NCBI GenBank assembly: GCA_902825865.1
Contig: CADECX010000007.1
Location: forward strand, 31,262-95,261
Length of the DNA: 64,000 bases
Source of the DNA: an uncultured Alphaproteobacteria bacterium
Lineage (GTDB): Bacteria > Pseudomonadota > Alphaproteobacteria > Micropepsales > Micropepsaceae
Direction of reading: 5' to 3'
The position numbers and the translations under genes are program-made. Below are positions 40,276-49,519 of this stretch, piece after piece; the first letter of the stretch is position 1; every line of letters begins with the position of its first letter. The notes under the pieces were generated by a model, which was not told where the DNA came from, searched no databases, and saw only the letters and a program-made list of their open reading frames with translations.

Positions 40276-41010
40276 TCAGCGATCCAGGCCCTTTGTGTTC
40301 CAGACCTTGTACGCCTCGGGACGCATCACGAATGCGATAAAGGCCTTGGCGTCCGCGACGTTTGCCGCCTTGGACGAAAGCGCCAGCGAAATATCCATAT
40401 GGGCTTTCAGTTCGTCCGGCAGCTTGCCCACCAACTCCACTTCCTTGCGCGGCAGGATCTCGCTGATCAATTGCAGCGCCATATCGCCTTCGCCATTGAC
40501 CAGGCCGGAAACGCCATTGCCCTTGCTGCTGATCACGCCATGCACCCCGGCGAAATCGGGCCGCTGCATCATGGCATGCGCCATCTTGGCGACCATGCTG
40601 CCGCGCACCGGATCGGGATTGGAATAGGTCACGCCTTTCGCGCTTTTCAGCACGGCGATGAATCTGGGCAAAGTGGAAATATCGGGATGGGGGGCGCCCG
40701 CTTTGACCGCCAGGCCGATATGCACCCGCCCCAGATGCGCCGGCGCCCCCCCCATGCTGCCGGGCGCCAGCTTGCCCATCAGATCGCTTTCCAGGAAAAA
40801 TAGATCGGTGGCCTCGTTATGCACCCGCTCCGGTATCTTGAGCATCTCTCCCACAATAAGCGTCACCTTGGTGCCGGTCTTTTGCTGGAACTCCTCCACC
40901 AATTCGTGCAAACCCGCATGCTCGACCACGGGCGGCGTCAAAATCTTCAGCTCCGCCGCCTGCACAGGCGCCGCCAGCAAAAACAAACCCAAGGCGAGAC
41001 GGCGCATCAT
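40276..41010 (-). CDS. ModA-like periplasmic binding protein
   Basis: This 244-residue exported protein starts MMRRLALGLFLLAAPVQA and has a ModA-like two-lobe fold: LKILTPPVVEHAGLHELVEE, FFLESDLMGKLA, VHIGLAVKAGAPHPDIST and MALQLISEIL. It probably binds an anion (molybdate or other), but no transporter genes are near. The start overlaps the stop of the cupin gene upstream (ATGA). Confidence 0.7.
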   Translation of the reverse strand: MMRRLALGLFLLAAPVQAAELKILTPPVVEHAGLHELVEEFQQKTGTKVTLIVGEMLKIPERVHNEATDLFFLESDLMGKLAPGSMGGAPAHLGRVHIGLAVKAGAPHPDISTLPRFIAVLKSAKGVTYSNPDPVRGSMVAKMAHAMMQRPDFAGVHGVISSKGNGVSGLVNGEGDMALQLISEILPRKEVELVGKLPDELKAHMDISLALSSKAANVADAKAFIAFVMRPEAYKVWNTKGLDR

Positions 41011-41411
41011 TGCTGCGGCGCGGGCACCAGCAGCGGCACCCCCTTATCGACCGTCCAGGTGTTGATCAGTTTCACCGGCTCATTGCCCAAAAGCACCGAG
41101 CGATGCACCGCCCCGCGCGGCACCATGAAGCTGTCGCCCGGTCCCAAGTCCCGCGAAGCCTGGCCCTTCACTTCCAGCCGGATACGGCCCTGCGCCACAT
41201 AACCGATTTCGCTGCCGTTATGGGTGTGGAAGGCATTGCCGCTGCCGGGCGCGATCTCGACGGTGCCGAACAGGGTTTCCTGCGCCGGCGACGCCGCGAC
41301 ATCGGCGGTCTGCAGGATGGTGCGCTTCGGCGCCGGCTGGGCTGGAGGTTGCGCCGCCGCCGCGCCGGTCATCAAAGCCAGCAAAATCATGCTGCGATAC
41401 AGCATATGCAT
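41007..41411 (-). CDS. Secreted small cupin protein
   Basis: This 134-residue protein has a signal peptide (RSMILLALMTGAAAA) and a single cupin domain: AFHTHNGSEIGYVAQGRI, then LGPGDSFMVPRGAVHRSVLL. The HTH-E-H pattern suggests a metal site. It is coupled to the ModA-like gene. An alternative start two codons downstream is possible. Function unknown. Confidence 0.7.
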   Translation of the reverse strand: MHMLYRSMILLALMTGAAAAQPPAQPAPKRTILQTADVAASPAQETLFGTVEIAPGSGNAFHTHNGSEIGYVAQGRIRLEVKGQASRDLGPGDSFMVPRGAVHRSVLLGNEPVKLINTWTVDKGVPLLVPAPQQ

Positions 41412-41482
41412 CTCCCTTTTTGCGCACTATAGCGGGCCCCGTGGCGGAGGCTATAGTAGGGCGCTCCCTGCTCCTTCGAAAA

Positions 41483-42619
41483 ATGAACCGCAAACAGCGC
41501 CGCGCAGAAAAGACAGCTCCCGCCGACGCCCTCGCCTTGCATGAAGAGGGCGTGAAAAGCTTTCTCGCCGGACATTCGGAAAAAGGCGCCAGCCTGATCG
41601 CCCAGGCCATCGCCGCCGACGGGCAGAAGCCGGATTTCCACTACAATCTGGCAATCATACTCAAGGCCCAAGGCAAGCTGAAACAGGCGGCGGCGAGCTA
41701 TCAACGCGCCGTCGCGCTCAAGCCCGACTATGCCGATGCCCACAACAATCTGGGCAACATCTGGAAGGAGTTGGGCGAGACCGGCAAAGCCCGCGCCAGT
41801 TTTCAGCGCGCGTTGGAGATCAAGCCCGGCAATCCCGGCACCCATTACAGCCTGGGCCTGCTTTTCAGCGATGCGGGAGAAGAGGACGAGGCCGTGCGTC
41901 ATCTTCAGCTTTGCCTGGCGAGCGACCTCGAAGATTCGCGCGGCGCGCGCCATTTGCTGGCGCGCATGGGGCGGGCGCTCGCCCCCGAACAAACCTCACC
42001 GGCGCAAGTGCTGAAAATCTATGACGTCCGTTCCCGCTTCTGGGATCAGGAGAGCAGTTACTTCGCCCATGCCCTGGTGGCGGACGCGTTGCGCGCGCAT
42101 GCGCCCCAAACAGGTCTAAATATTCTGGACATCGGCTGCGGCACCGGCCTGGTGGGCGCTGCCGTGCGCGATTTGGCGCGGCGGCTGGACGGCGTCGATC
42201 TGTCACCCGCCATGCTGGAGAAAGCCAAGGCCAAGGGAATTTACGGCCGGCTGGAGCAAGCCGACATCATCGCTTTTCTTGCCGCCCATCGCCAAAGCTA
42301 TGACGCGGTCCTGGGCGCCGCGGCCCTGATCCATTTCGGCAGCCTGGAGGGCGTGCTTAAGGCGGCGGCGCACGCCTTGCGCGAAAACGGCTTGTTTATC
42401 TTCACCCTCTTTGCCGGCGAGCCGGAGGATTTCACCGCCGCCGCCAACCAACGCCTGGCGCAAAGCGGCTGCTACACCCACCGCGCCGCCTATATCGAAC
42501 ATCTGGCGCCGCGATGCGGATTTTCCGTGCTGGAATTGAAACAGGTGGTTCACGAACAGGACCAGGACGGCAATCCCGTGCCCGGTCTTGTGGCCGTGCT
42601 GCGGCGCGAAACGGTCTAG
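41483..42619 (+). CDS. TPR-repeat SAM methyltransferase
   Basis: This 378-residue protein has about four TPR-type repeats in residues 15-150 (for example YADAHNNLGNIWKELGETGK) and a SAM-dependent methyltransferase domain in the C-terminal half, with ILDIGCGTGLVGAAV as the SAM-binding motif. The fusion suggests the methyltransferase acts on a protein or is tethered to a complex. I chose the ATG at 41483 (MNRKQRR) over an in-frame start 21 residues upstream, which has no ribosome site. Confidence 0.78.
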   Translation: MNRKQRRAEKTAPADALALHEEGVKSFLAGHSEKGASLIAQAIAADGQKPDFHYNLAIILKAQGKLKQAAASYQRAVALKPDYADAHNNLGNIWKELGETGKARASFQRALEIKPGNPGTHYSLGLLFSDAGEEDEAVRHLQLCLASDLEDSRGARHLLARMGRALAPEQTSPAQVLKIYDVRSRFWDQESSYFAHALVADALRAHAPQTGLNILDIGCGTGLVGAAVRDLARRLDGVDLSPAMLEKAKAKGIYGRLEQADIIAFLAAHRQSYDAVLGAAALIHFGSLEGVLKAAAHALRENGLFIFTLFAGEPEDFTAAANQRLAQSGCYTHRAAYIEHLAPRCGFSVLELKQVVHEQDQDGNPVPGLVAVLRRETV

Positions 42620-42684
42620 CGGACAGTGGGCGTGTGGGCGCTACCATGCTATGAATGCGTCCATAATAATCTCGGGGAGCCTTC

Positions 42685-43593
42685 ATGAAACGCCTTGTCC
42701 TTGCCGCCACCCTGCTCGTCTGCGCCCCGCTTGCCGCCCAGGCGCAAACTCTGGCCTCCAAGATCACCCATTACTCCATGAGCATGACCCGCCCCCTCAA
42801 GGCGGTGCATGCCGGGGCGGGCACGATGAATTTCGGCGCCCTGATGACCGACAAGACCCTATCGACCAATTTGATCTTCCTGCATCGCGGCGTGCTGCAT
42901 CCCGGCGGCGGCATCGGCCAGCATTTCCACAATCACTGCGAAGAGATGTTCGTGATCTTCGACGGCGAGGCGGAATTCACCGTCAATGGCCGCACCTCGC
43001 TGCTCAAGGGCTCGGTGGGCGCCCCCGACCGCATGGGCTCCAGCCATGCCATCTACAATCCCACCAACCGCGACGTGGAATGGATGAACATCAATGTCGG
43101 CAGTTCCAAGGTCTATGACGCATTCGACCTGGGCGACGACCGGGTCGGCGCGCCCAAGGACGCGATTCCGCAATTCGTCACCATGCGGCTGGAAAAATCG
43201 CTGCTGAAGCCCGCCCCGGATGGCGGCAAGGTGCAGCGCCGCCGCGCGCTGAGCCCCAGCGTGTTCTATACCGCCTGGTCCTATGTCGATCATGAGCTGA
43301 TCCAGCCCGGCGGCGACACCGGCACGTCGCAAACGCCCGACATGAGCGAAGCCTATTATGTGATTTCCGGCGAAGGCACGGTCACGGTGAATGGCGAAAC
43401 CGCCGCCATCAAGAAAGGCGACGCCATTCCGGTGGATCTGAACCAGGCCAAGAGCTTCAAGGCCGGATCGCAGCCGCTGGAATTGATGATCATCGGCGTG
43501 GCCAAGGACATGGCGGCCAAGATCGCCTTTGCCGCCAATCCCGCCAATGAAAACCGGGAACCGCTGCTGGCGACGATCAACAAGCCGCGCTGA
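42685..43593 (+). CDS. Exported double-cupin protein
   Basis: This 302-residue protein has a signal peptide (LVLAATLLVCAPLAAQAQ) and two cupin domains: N-terminal GIGQHFHNHCEEMFVIFDG and C-terminal EAYYVISGEGTVTVNGETAA. Two cupin domains and its extracytoplasmic site suggest a bicupin enzyme or binding protein. It lies 66 bases after the TPR methyltransferase gene and 26 bases before a sugar dehydrogenase gene, so it may be co-transcribed with the latter. Confidence 0.72.
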   Translation: MKRLVLAATLLVCAPLAAQAQTLASKITHYSMSMTRPLKAVHAGAGTMNFGALMTDKTLSTNLIFLHRGVLHPGGGIGQHFHNHCEEMFVIFDGEAEFTVNGRTSLLKGSVGAPDRMGSSHAIYNPTNRDVEWMNINVGSSKVYDAFDLGDDRVGAPKDAIPQFVTMRLEKSLLKPAPDGGKVQRRRALSPSVFYTAWSYVDHELIQPGGDTGTSQTPDMSEAYYVISGEGTVTVNGETAAIKKGDAIPVDLNQAKSFKAGSQPLELMIIGVAKDMAAKIAFAANPANENREPLLATINKPR

Positions 43594-43618
43594 TCAACTG
43601 TCCAAGAAGGGGTCGCAC

Positions 43619-44944
43619 ATGAACCGCCGTCTCACCGTCCTTGCCGCCTGCCTGCTCGCCAGCTCCGCCTTTGCGCAGACGCCCCCGGCCCCCACCGTTC
43701 CGCCGCCGCCCACCGTGCCCATGAATCCGGACTATGCGAATCTGGTGGAAGGAAAGCCGGTCGACAACCGCCAGAACGAGAACAAGGACGACAAGCCGCT
43801 CTTCCCCGAACAGACCCGCGCCCCCTATCACAAGACCGCGCCCTACAAGCTGACCGAGATCACCGGCGCGCTTGAGGCGCCCTGGGCGCTGGCCTTCCTG
43901 CCCGACGGCAAATTCCTGGTCACCGAAAGACTGCCCGGCAAGCTGCGGGTGATCTCGCCCGACGGCACCATCGCGCCGCCCGTTACGGGCCTTGAGGCGC
44001 TGGGTACCGGCTGGGCCCAGACCGGATTGTTCGATCCGGCGCTGGACCCCAGATTCAATTCCAATCGCCGCATCTTCTTCACCTTCTTCGGCTTCGACCG
44101 CGGCGAGATCAGCGGCATCCGCGTGGCGCGCGCCACCTTCAACCAGGCCGCCAACAGCCTCAGCGATGTGAAGGTGATTTTCCAAGCCCGGCCGCAGACA
44201 CCCAATGACAGCCGTACGGGCGTGGGCTCGCGCAGCGGCGGCAGGATGGCCATCGGCAAGGACGGCTACATCTACATCACCATCGGCGACCGCGACACCG
44301 GCGGCCAGCGCGCCTGGCGGGTGGCGCAGACGCTCGACACCCATCTGGGCAAGATCCTGCGCATCACCCAGGACGGCAAGCCCGCGCCGGGCAATCCCTA
44401 TATCGGCCAGCAGGATGCGCTTCCCGAAATCTGGGCCATAGGCGGGCGCAGCCAGGAAGGCCTGGCCTTCGACAATGACGGCAATCTTTGGGAGACCGAG
44501 CACGGCCCGCGCGGCGGCGACGAGCTCAATCTGGTGAAGAAGGGCGCCAATTACGGCTGGCCCATCTCCAGCCACGGCATCGACTATCCCGGCCCGCCGA
44601 TCGGCGACGGCGATGTCGCCATGACCGGCATCGAGCAGCCGGTCTATTACTGGTCGCCTTCCATGGGCGTCTCGCAGGTCGCCTTCTACAAGGGCAACCT
44701 GTTCCCGGAATGGAAGAACAGCGTCTTCGTCTCCACCCTGCGCGGCAATGCGCTGGAGCGGATGACCATGGCGAACGGCAAGGTGGTCAATGAAGAACCG
44801 CTTTTGACCGAGGTCAAGATGCGGCTGCGCGATGTGCGGGTGGGTCCGGACGGCGCGGTCTATGTCCTCAGCGACAGCGGCGGCGGCGCGGTCACCAACA
44901 ACACCCCGGCAACCTCCAAGCTGCTGAAGCTGACACCGCGTTGA
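43619..44944 (+). CDS. Soluble PQQ-dependent sugar dehydrogenase (aldose/sorbosone type)
   Basis: This 441-residue protein has a signal peptide ending FAQ and a Pro-rich N-terminus. It matches the six-bladed soluble glucose dehydrogenase family: ALEAPWALAFLPDGKFLVTE, GSRSGGRMAIGKDGYIYITI, LDTHLGKILRI, EIWAIGGRSQEGLAF, TEHGPRGGDELNLVKKGANY and YWSPSMGVSQVAFY. It oxidises an aldose in the periplasm with PQQ. PQQ synthesis genes are not in the window. It probably shares its operon with the bicupin. Confidence 0.88.
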   Translation: MNRRLTVLAACLLASSAFAQTPPAPTVPPPPTVPMNPDYANLVEGKPVDNRQNENKDDKPLFPEQTRAPYHKTAPYKLTEITGALEAPWALAFLPDGKFLVTERLPGKLRVISPDGTIAPPVTGLEALGTGWAQTGLFDPALDPRFNSNRRIFFTFFGFDRGEISGIRVARATFNQAANSLSDVKVIFQARPQTPNDSRTGVGSRSGGRMAIGKDGYIYITIGDRDTGGQRAWRVAQTLDTHLGKILRITQDGKPAPGNPYIGQQDALPEIWAIGGRSQEGLAFDNDGNLWETEHGPRGGDELNLVKKGANYGWPISSHGIDYPGPPIGDGDVAMTGIEQPVYYWSPSMGVSQVAFYKGNLFPEWKNSVFVSTLRGNALERMTMANGKVVNEEPLLTEVKMRLRDVRVGPDGAVYVLSDSGGGAVTNNTPATSKLLKLTPR

Positions 44945-44947
44945 GTC

Positions 44948-45463
44948 ATGAATGAGGCTGCAAGGCAGTGCGGCGACTGCTCGCTGTGCTGTAAAGTCCT
45001 GCGCATTCCGGAACTGGAAAAGCCCAAGGACCATTGGTGCGCGAATTTCGCGGCAGGCGCCGGTTGCCGCATTTATCCCGGCCGCCCGGCTTCCTGCCGC
45101 GACTTTGCCTGCCAGTGGCTGACCGATCCCAGCATGGGCCCGGAATGGAAGCCCAGCATCTGCAAGCTGGTGTTGGACACTAAGCCGGGCCTGCTGGTGG
45201 TCCATGCCGATCCGGCCGTGTCCAAGCCCTGGCGCGCGGAGCCCTACAATTCCGTCCTGCGGCGTCTGGCCGCCCAGGGATTGGCGGTTGGCACCCTGGT
45301 CATGGTGATGGAGCGGCGCCGGTCCATTGTCATCCTGCCCGATCGTGAGGTCGATATGGGCATCCTGGATGTGAATGACAGGATCGCGCTGGAACGCATT
45401 CCGACGCCTTCAGGCCTGCAATGGCGCCCGCGCATCATGGGGGCGGGCGAAGTAAGAGGCTAA
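44948..45463 (+). CDS. CxxCC-type (YkgJ-like) metal-binding protein
   Basis: This 171-residue protein opens with a cluster of Cys: C8, C11, C14, C15, then C31, C40 and C49. This matches the YkgJ/UPF0153 group, which binds zinc or an iron-sulfur cluster. The C-terminal half has no Cys and is mixed alpha/beta. Four bases separate it from the sugar dehydrogenase gene, so they are probably co-transcribed. Function unknown. Confidence 0.72.
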   Translation: MNEAARQCGDCSLCCKVLRIPELEKPKDHWCANFAAGAGCRIYPGRPASCRDFACQWLTDPSMGPEWKPSICKLVLDTKPGLLVVHADPAVSKPWRAEPYNSVLRRLAAQGLAVGTLVMVMERRRSIVILPDREVDMGILDVNDRIALERIPTPSGLQWRPRIMGAGEVRG

Positions 45464-45525
45464 CTGACAACGGCGCGGGCAGCCGCGTGTGATGGGGTGA
45501 GCTGCGTCCCGCGTAGCGGGTGAGC

Positions 45526-45570
45526 AGGTCCAGTGGACCTGCGAAAGCAGCGAACGCCGCAGCGGCGCGC
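45526..45570 (-). repeat. Dispersed 45-bp repeat, copy in reverse orientation
   Basis: AGGTCCAGTGGACCT, 9 bases, then the reverse complement of the 21-base block at 3634-3654. The palindrome extends to 19 bp (GCAGGTCC-A-GTGG...). It sits in the 195-base gap between the CxxCC gene and a TonB receptor gene. Confidence 0.8.
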
Positions 45571-45610
45571 GCCCACGCGCGGCGCGAGGCCGGGTACGCC
45601 ATAAACGACT

Positions 45611-45634
45611 ACGGCGCGGGTCGCCCCGCGCCGT
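45611..45634. terminator. Hairpin between convergent genes
   Basis: ACGGCGCGGG, TCGC loop, CCCGCGCCGT, a perfect 10-bp stem followed by a weak T-rich stretch on the plus strand. It can serve both converging genes. Confidence 0.55.
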
Positions 45635-45658
45635 GTCATTTCTCAAGCGGACTTTGCT

Positions 45659-48600
45659 TTAGTCGTTGAACCGCACGCCGACGCGGTACGACCGGCCGAT
45701 ACAGTCATAGATGCGGCAATCGGTTCCGCCGCCGCCCGTGGTGGCAATATTCGGCGGAGGTGTGTTGAGCGCATTGTCGACCGCGCCATAGAGCTGAATA
45801 TTGTCGCTCATGCGCCAGGAGGCCCGCAGGTCGGTATAGATAATCCATGGAATACTGTTGTTGTCGACATAGTTGGTATAGCCCGCCGGAACAGCGGAAG
45901 CACTGACGCCATGGAGATACTGATTGCTGAGCCGCGCCGAACCGATGAGGCGTGTCTGGGCGGTGAATGACCAGGGATCCTCGGTATAGGTCGTGGAGAT
46001 GTTGCCGCGGAACTTCGGCATGGTAAAGCCGGCCAGCGGATTGACCGCCGCATCGCCGCTGACTGCGCCCGCGCCGTTGACCATCTGGCCGATCGAGGTC
46101 CGTGTTTTCTGATCGGTATAATTGCCGACAAAGTGCCAATCCAAAGAACCGTTAAACAGCTCGTGGGTATAGTCGACCTGGAAGTCCAGGCCCGACGTGC
46201 TTTCCTGGTTGGCGTTGAGCGGCTGGCGCAGATAGAAGTTCAAAGCGCCTTCGGCGTCGGCCTTGAAGGTACCCAGGCTGGCGGCAAGGCCCGTGGCCGG
46301 GTTGCCGTTGCCGTCGATTTCCTGCGCCACCGGTGAGGTGTTGTTGCCCGGCCAGCCCTTGGCGAAGAACACCAGGCTGCAGAAGTACGCAACTTTCTTG
46401 TTGCCGCACTGGTCGAAGATCTGGTCTCGCGAAAAGGCGAAAATCCCGCCGTGAATGGAGATCGAATACCAGTCCAACGACAAGGTCAGGCCTTCGATCC
46501 AGGTCGGCGTGTAAACGACACCGCCCGAGACCGTAAAGGACTGTTCGGGGACCAGGTTGGGGTTACCGGGCGCGCCAAAACTGAGATTGGACGCACTGCC
46601 GACGCCGGGAGGCGGCGGATAGACCACATTGGTTTGGGTGCTGATCAGGGCGACGGAGAACAACTCGCCGATGCCCGGGGCGCGGATGTCGTTGGAGTAG
46701 GAAGCGCGCAGCTTGATGTCCGAATTGACCTGGCTGGTGGCGCCCAACTTCCAAGTCTGCACCATGCCGCTGAAGGAATAGCTGGTGATGCGGCCCGCGG
46801 CTGTGACATCGAAGGAATCGACGATATTGTTGCGAAGAACAGGAATATTGAATTCCATGAAGCCTTCTTCGACATGATACTGACCGGCATATTCCGAGAA
46901 ATTGCCGGACTGGAACACACCGGTGGCGCCCAATTGCAGCGGGTCGCGCCGGTTGCGCTGTTGCTCATGGCGGTATTCGAAACCGGTCGCCATTGCGATA
47001 TTGCCGGCCGGCAAACCGAAGGGCAGCACGCCCGAGGCCGAGAAGGAGGCCACCGTCTGGTTCAGCCGGTAGAGTGCTTGATCCATGACGTTGCGATTGA
47101 CACGGCCCGGCGCGATATAGTTGAGCGCCGCCTGGCTGGCATTGCCCACGCCCAAAATGTTCAACGGCTCACAGCCAGCCATTAAGCCGCCGGGCTTGAT
47201 GGCGGCGTATCCGAACGAATTAACCGTGGTCCCCCAATCGGTCGCGGTCAGGGCCGAACGGCAGGCGATCTCGCCCACCGCCGGAACATGCGCCCCCGCC
47301 GCCGTCAGCGCATTGCGCACCGCGGTGGCGGTGGCGGCATTGCCGCCGCCTAAGGAGTTGGGGCCCGTCGCCTGAACCTGCACCGCATCGATGGCATTGG
47401 CATAATTCTGGTTGAAAGTGTTGTAGGGCGCCTGCTGGGTCTCGCGCATCGAACTGTGCTGGATATAGGCTTCCCAGGTCCAGTCTTCGCCGAACAGGCT
47501 GGTGGCGCCGTCCAGGGTGAATACGCCGCGCCGCAATTCGCGGTTGTTCTTGATGACGTTGATCGATACCGCCTTCTCGAATTCCTTGATCGAGACATTG
47601 CCGGACACCATGTTGCCCGCATTGGCGACACCAACCGTCAGGCTGGGAATGGCGCCCGCGATCATCGCATCCCGGACTGAGGTTGGCAGGTAGGGATTGT
47701 CGACCTGGATGGTGTTGTTGCCGGCGCGGCCGTTGTTGGAAGTGTTCTGTTCGTTGTTCTTGCCGTAGTTCAACTGGATCGACGCGCTGATACTGTCGGT
47801 CAGCTTGAAGCTGGTATAGTGGAACAAGTTCAATTGGTGATACGGCACGGCGTTCAGCGGCGGGTTGCCGATATTGCTGCTGCCGCCATAGGTGTTGAAG
47901 CCCGAACAGTTAAAGCAGGTATTGTTGTTGTTGAACAAGGTACCGTAATTGAACGGCGCGGTCTGAACGTTGCCCGTGCCGACAAACTGGATGCCGCGCA
48001 TTGCATTGGCGGCCGCCAGGCCGCCGCTGCCGGCGGTGGCGAAAATCCCGCCCTTGGCCGCAATGGCGGTCACGTTCGCGGCAGTGCCGGCGGGGCTGGC
48101 GCCGATCAAGCCGCCATTGGTCTGGGTGGCACTGCCGAGGCCGAACGGCGTATGGCAAAGAGAGCTTCCGCCCGGCTTGCCGATCTGGCTGCAGGGAATG
48201 AGAGCTTGCTGGGTTTGGAACCAGTCGCGATTCCAGCCGAAGAAGGCATTCGGCGCCATGGTATAGGTGCCCGCCAGGATCGTGTGGGCGCGGTCGCCGA
48301 ACCAATCCCAACCGGCGGACAATTCCGCCTTCATGGTCTCGCGGTCCTGATGCTGGGAATTGCCATAGGAGACGTTGCCCCGAAGGCCGGTAAAGCGCTT
48401 GTTGATCACAAGGTTGACCACGCCGGCCACGGCGTCCGAACCCCATTGGGCGGATGCGCCGCCGGTCACGATATCGACCCGCTCGATAATGTTGGAAGGC
48501 AGGGTGGATAGATCGACGCCGCCGATCGCGGGGGCGTTGTCGGCATTGGGGTTGGACGTCACGACGCGCTGGCGGTCGAACAGGACCAGGGTACGTACCA

Positions 48601-48937
48601 CGCCCAGATTGCGCAGGTTGATGGTGTCGATACCCGCGTCACCTTGAGAAGCGTTACCGGAGTGGGAGCCGTTGCCGGGCGAGTCGGAGATACCGACCGA
48701 GGGCATTTCGCGAATGCTGTCGCCAATGTCGATCTTGGCGTCGCGGTTCAACTGTTCGATGCCGATCACGGTGACCGGAGTGGGCGCTTCATAGCCTTGA
48801 ACCTGAAGGCGCGATGCGCTGGAGGTGACGTGTTCGTCTGGCGGTGTCTGTTGCGGTTGGGCTTGCGCGGCCGATATTGCCGCAACCATCGCGGCCATCG
48901 AGCCGCCAAGCATCAGTTTTTTGCCAAGATTTTCCAT
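45659..48937 (-). CDS. Large TonB-dependent receptor
   Basis: The 1092-residue outer-membrane protein has a signal peptide ending AQAQ near residue 27. The plug includes EMPSVGISDSPGNGSHSGNA and IERVDIVTGGASAQWGSDAV, with a TonB-box-like stretch at the start. Long extracellular Asn/Gly-rich loops and a barrel ending in VGVRFND follow. At 1.1 kilo-residues it is larger than typical siderophore receptors and resembles those for large substrates (peptides, polysaccharides). I start at MENLG (48937); five upstream codons are not needed. It is monocistronic. Confidence 0.9.
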   Translation of the reverse strand: MENLGKKLMLGGSMAAMVAAISAAQAQPQQTPPDEHVTSSASRLQVQGYEAPTPVTVIGIEQLNRDAKIDIGDSIREMPSVGISDSPGNGSHSGNASQGDAGIDTINLRNLGVVRTLVLFDRQRVVTSNPNADNAPAIGGVDLSTLPSNIIERVDIVTGGASAQWGSDAVAGVVNLVINKRFTGLRGNVSYGNSQHQDRETMKAELSAGWDWFGDRAHTILAGTYTMAPNAFFGWNRDWFQTQQALIPCSQIGKPGGSSLCHTPFGLGSATQTNGGLIGASPAGTAANVTAIAAKGGIFATAGSGGLAAANAMRGIQFVGTGNVQTAPFNYGTLFNNNNTCFNCSGFNTYGGSSNIGNPPLNAVPYHQLNLFHYTSFKLTDSISASIQLNYGKNNEQNTSNNGRAGNNTIQVDNPYLPTSVRDAMIAGAIPSLTVGVANAGNMVSGNVSIKEFEKAVSINVIKNNRELRRGVFTLDGATSLFGEDWTWEAYIQHSSMRETQQAPYNTFNQNYANAIDAVQVQATGPNSLGGGNAATATAVRNALTAAGAHVPAVGEIACRSALTATDWGTTVNSFGYAAIKPGGLMAGCEPLNILGVGNASQAALNYIAPGRVNRNVMDQALYRLNQTVASFSASGVLPFGLPAGNIAMATGFEYRHEQQRNRRDPLQLGATGVFQSGNFSEYAGQYHVEEGFMEFNIPVLRNNIVDSFDVTAAGRITSYSFSGMVQTWKLGATSQVNSDIKLRASYSNDIRAPGIGELFSVALISTQTNVVYPPPPGVGSASNLSFGAPGNPNLVPEQSFTVSGGVVYTPTWIEGLTLSLDWYSISIHGGIFAFSRDQIFDQCGNKKVAYFCSLVFFAKGWPGNNTSPVAQEIDGNGNPATGLAASLGTFKADAEGALNFYLRQPLNANQESTSGLDFQVDYTHELFNGSLDWHFVGNYTDQKTRTSIGQMVNGAGAVSGDAAVNPLAGFTMPKFRGNISTTYTEDPWSFTAQTRLIGSARLSNQYLHGVSASAVPAGYTNYVDNNSIPWIIYTDLRASWRMSDNIQLYGAVDNALNTPPPNIATTGGGGTDCRIYDCIGRSYRVGVRFND

Positions 48938-49519
48938 GGTGCCCCCGCACAAGGTAACTTGTTGTTTGGTGATGTTCTAAAACGCTATGGCAACCCGCTC
49001 TGTTTGTTTGCTTCTTGTCGTCGCCGTAACCGAATGTGCTTGCGATTACGCGCGCGACACAGCGTTACAGGCTTGAAATGTCGCCGCCAATGCATTTGTC
49101 AGTCAAGAGCGGTTGGGCAACGGTACCGGGGAAAAGCAACACAAATCCTCTGAAATCGACTCGCCGGGTTCGTAATTCGCACACTGACAGAATCTCAATT
49201 CGGCGCTGCACAACGCTGTGCGACTCTCACTATGCGACGATCTGCATAGGCGACACTTGGATATTCCGCTGTACAGTCCTGTATACAATAGCGCAGCTGT
49301 TGCAGTGCGGCAGAGCAATTGTTAGCGCTCCTTTTTTCAACTTAAATTTTTTGCAATGATTGCTCTAAGCCCCGGCACGATCGGGGTTTCCTGCTGCTCA
49401 CCAACAGCGCTAGGCTGCGAAACTGGCAAACGGGGCACGGACTCAGGACTCATGATGCGCATTCGGCTGGCCCTGAGCGCCAGATTGCTGTGGATTCCGG
49501 CCATGGCGGCTCAAAAACC
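48938..49519. other. AT-rich divergent intergenic region
   Basis: About 580 bases without a convincing gene, more AT-rich than average near 49160-49360. It holds the promoter of the TonB receptor. A TACAG-TC-CTGTA dyad (49272-49283) is a possible regulator site. ORFs seen here on either strand have no family resemblance. Confidence 0.5.
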
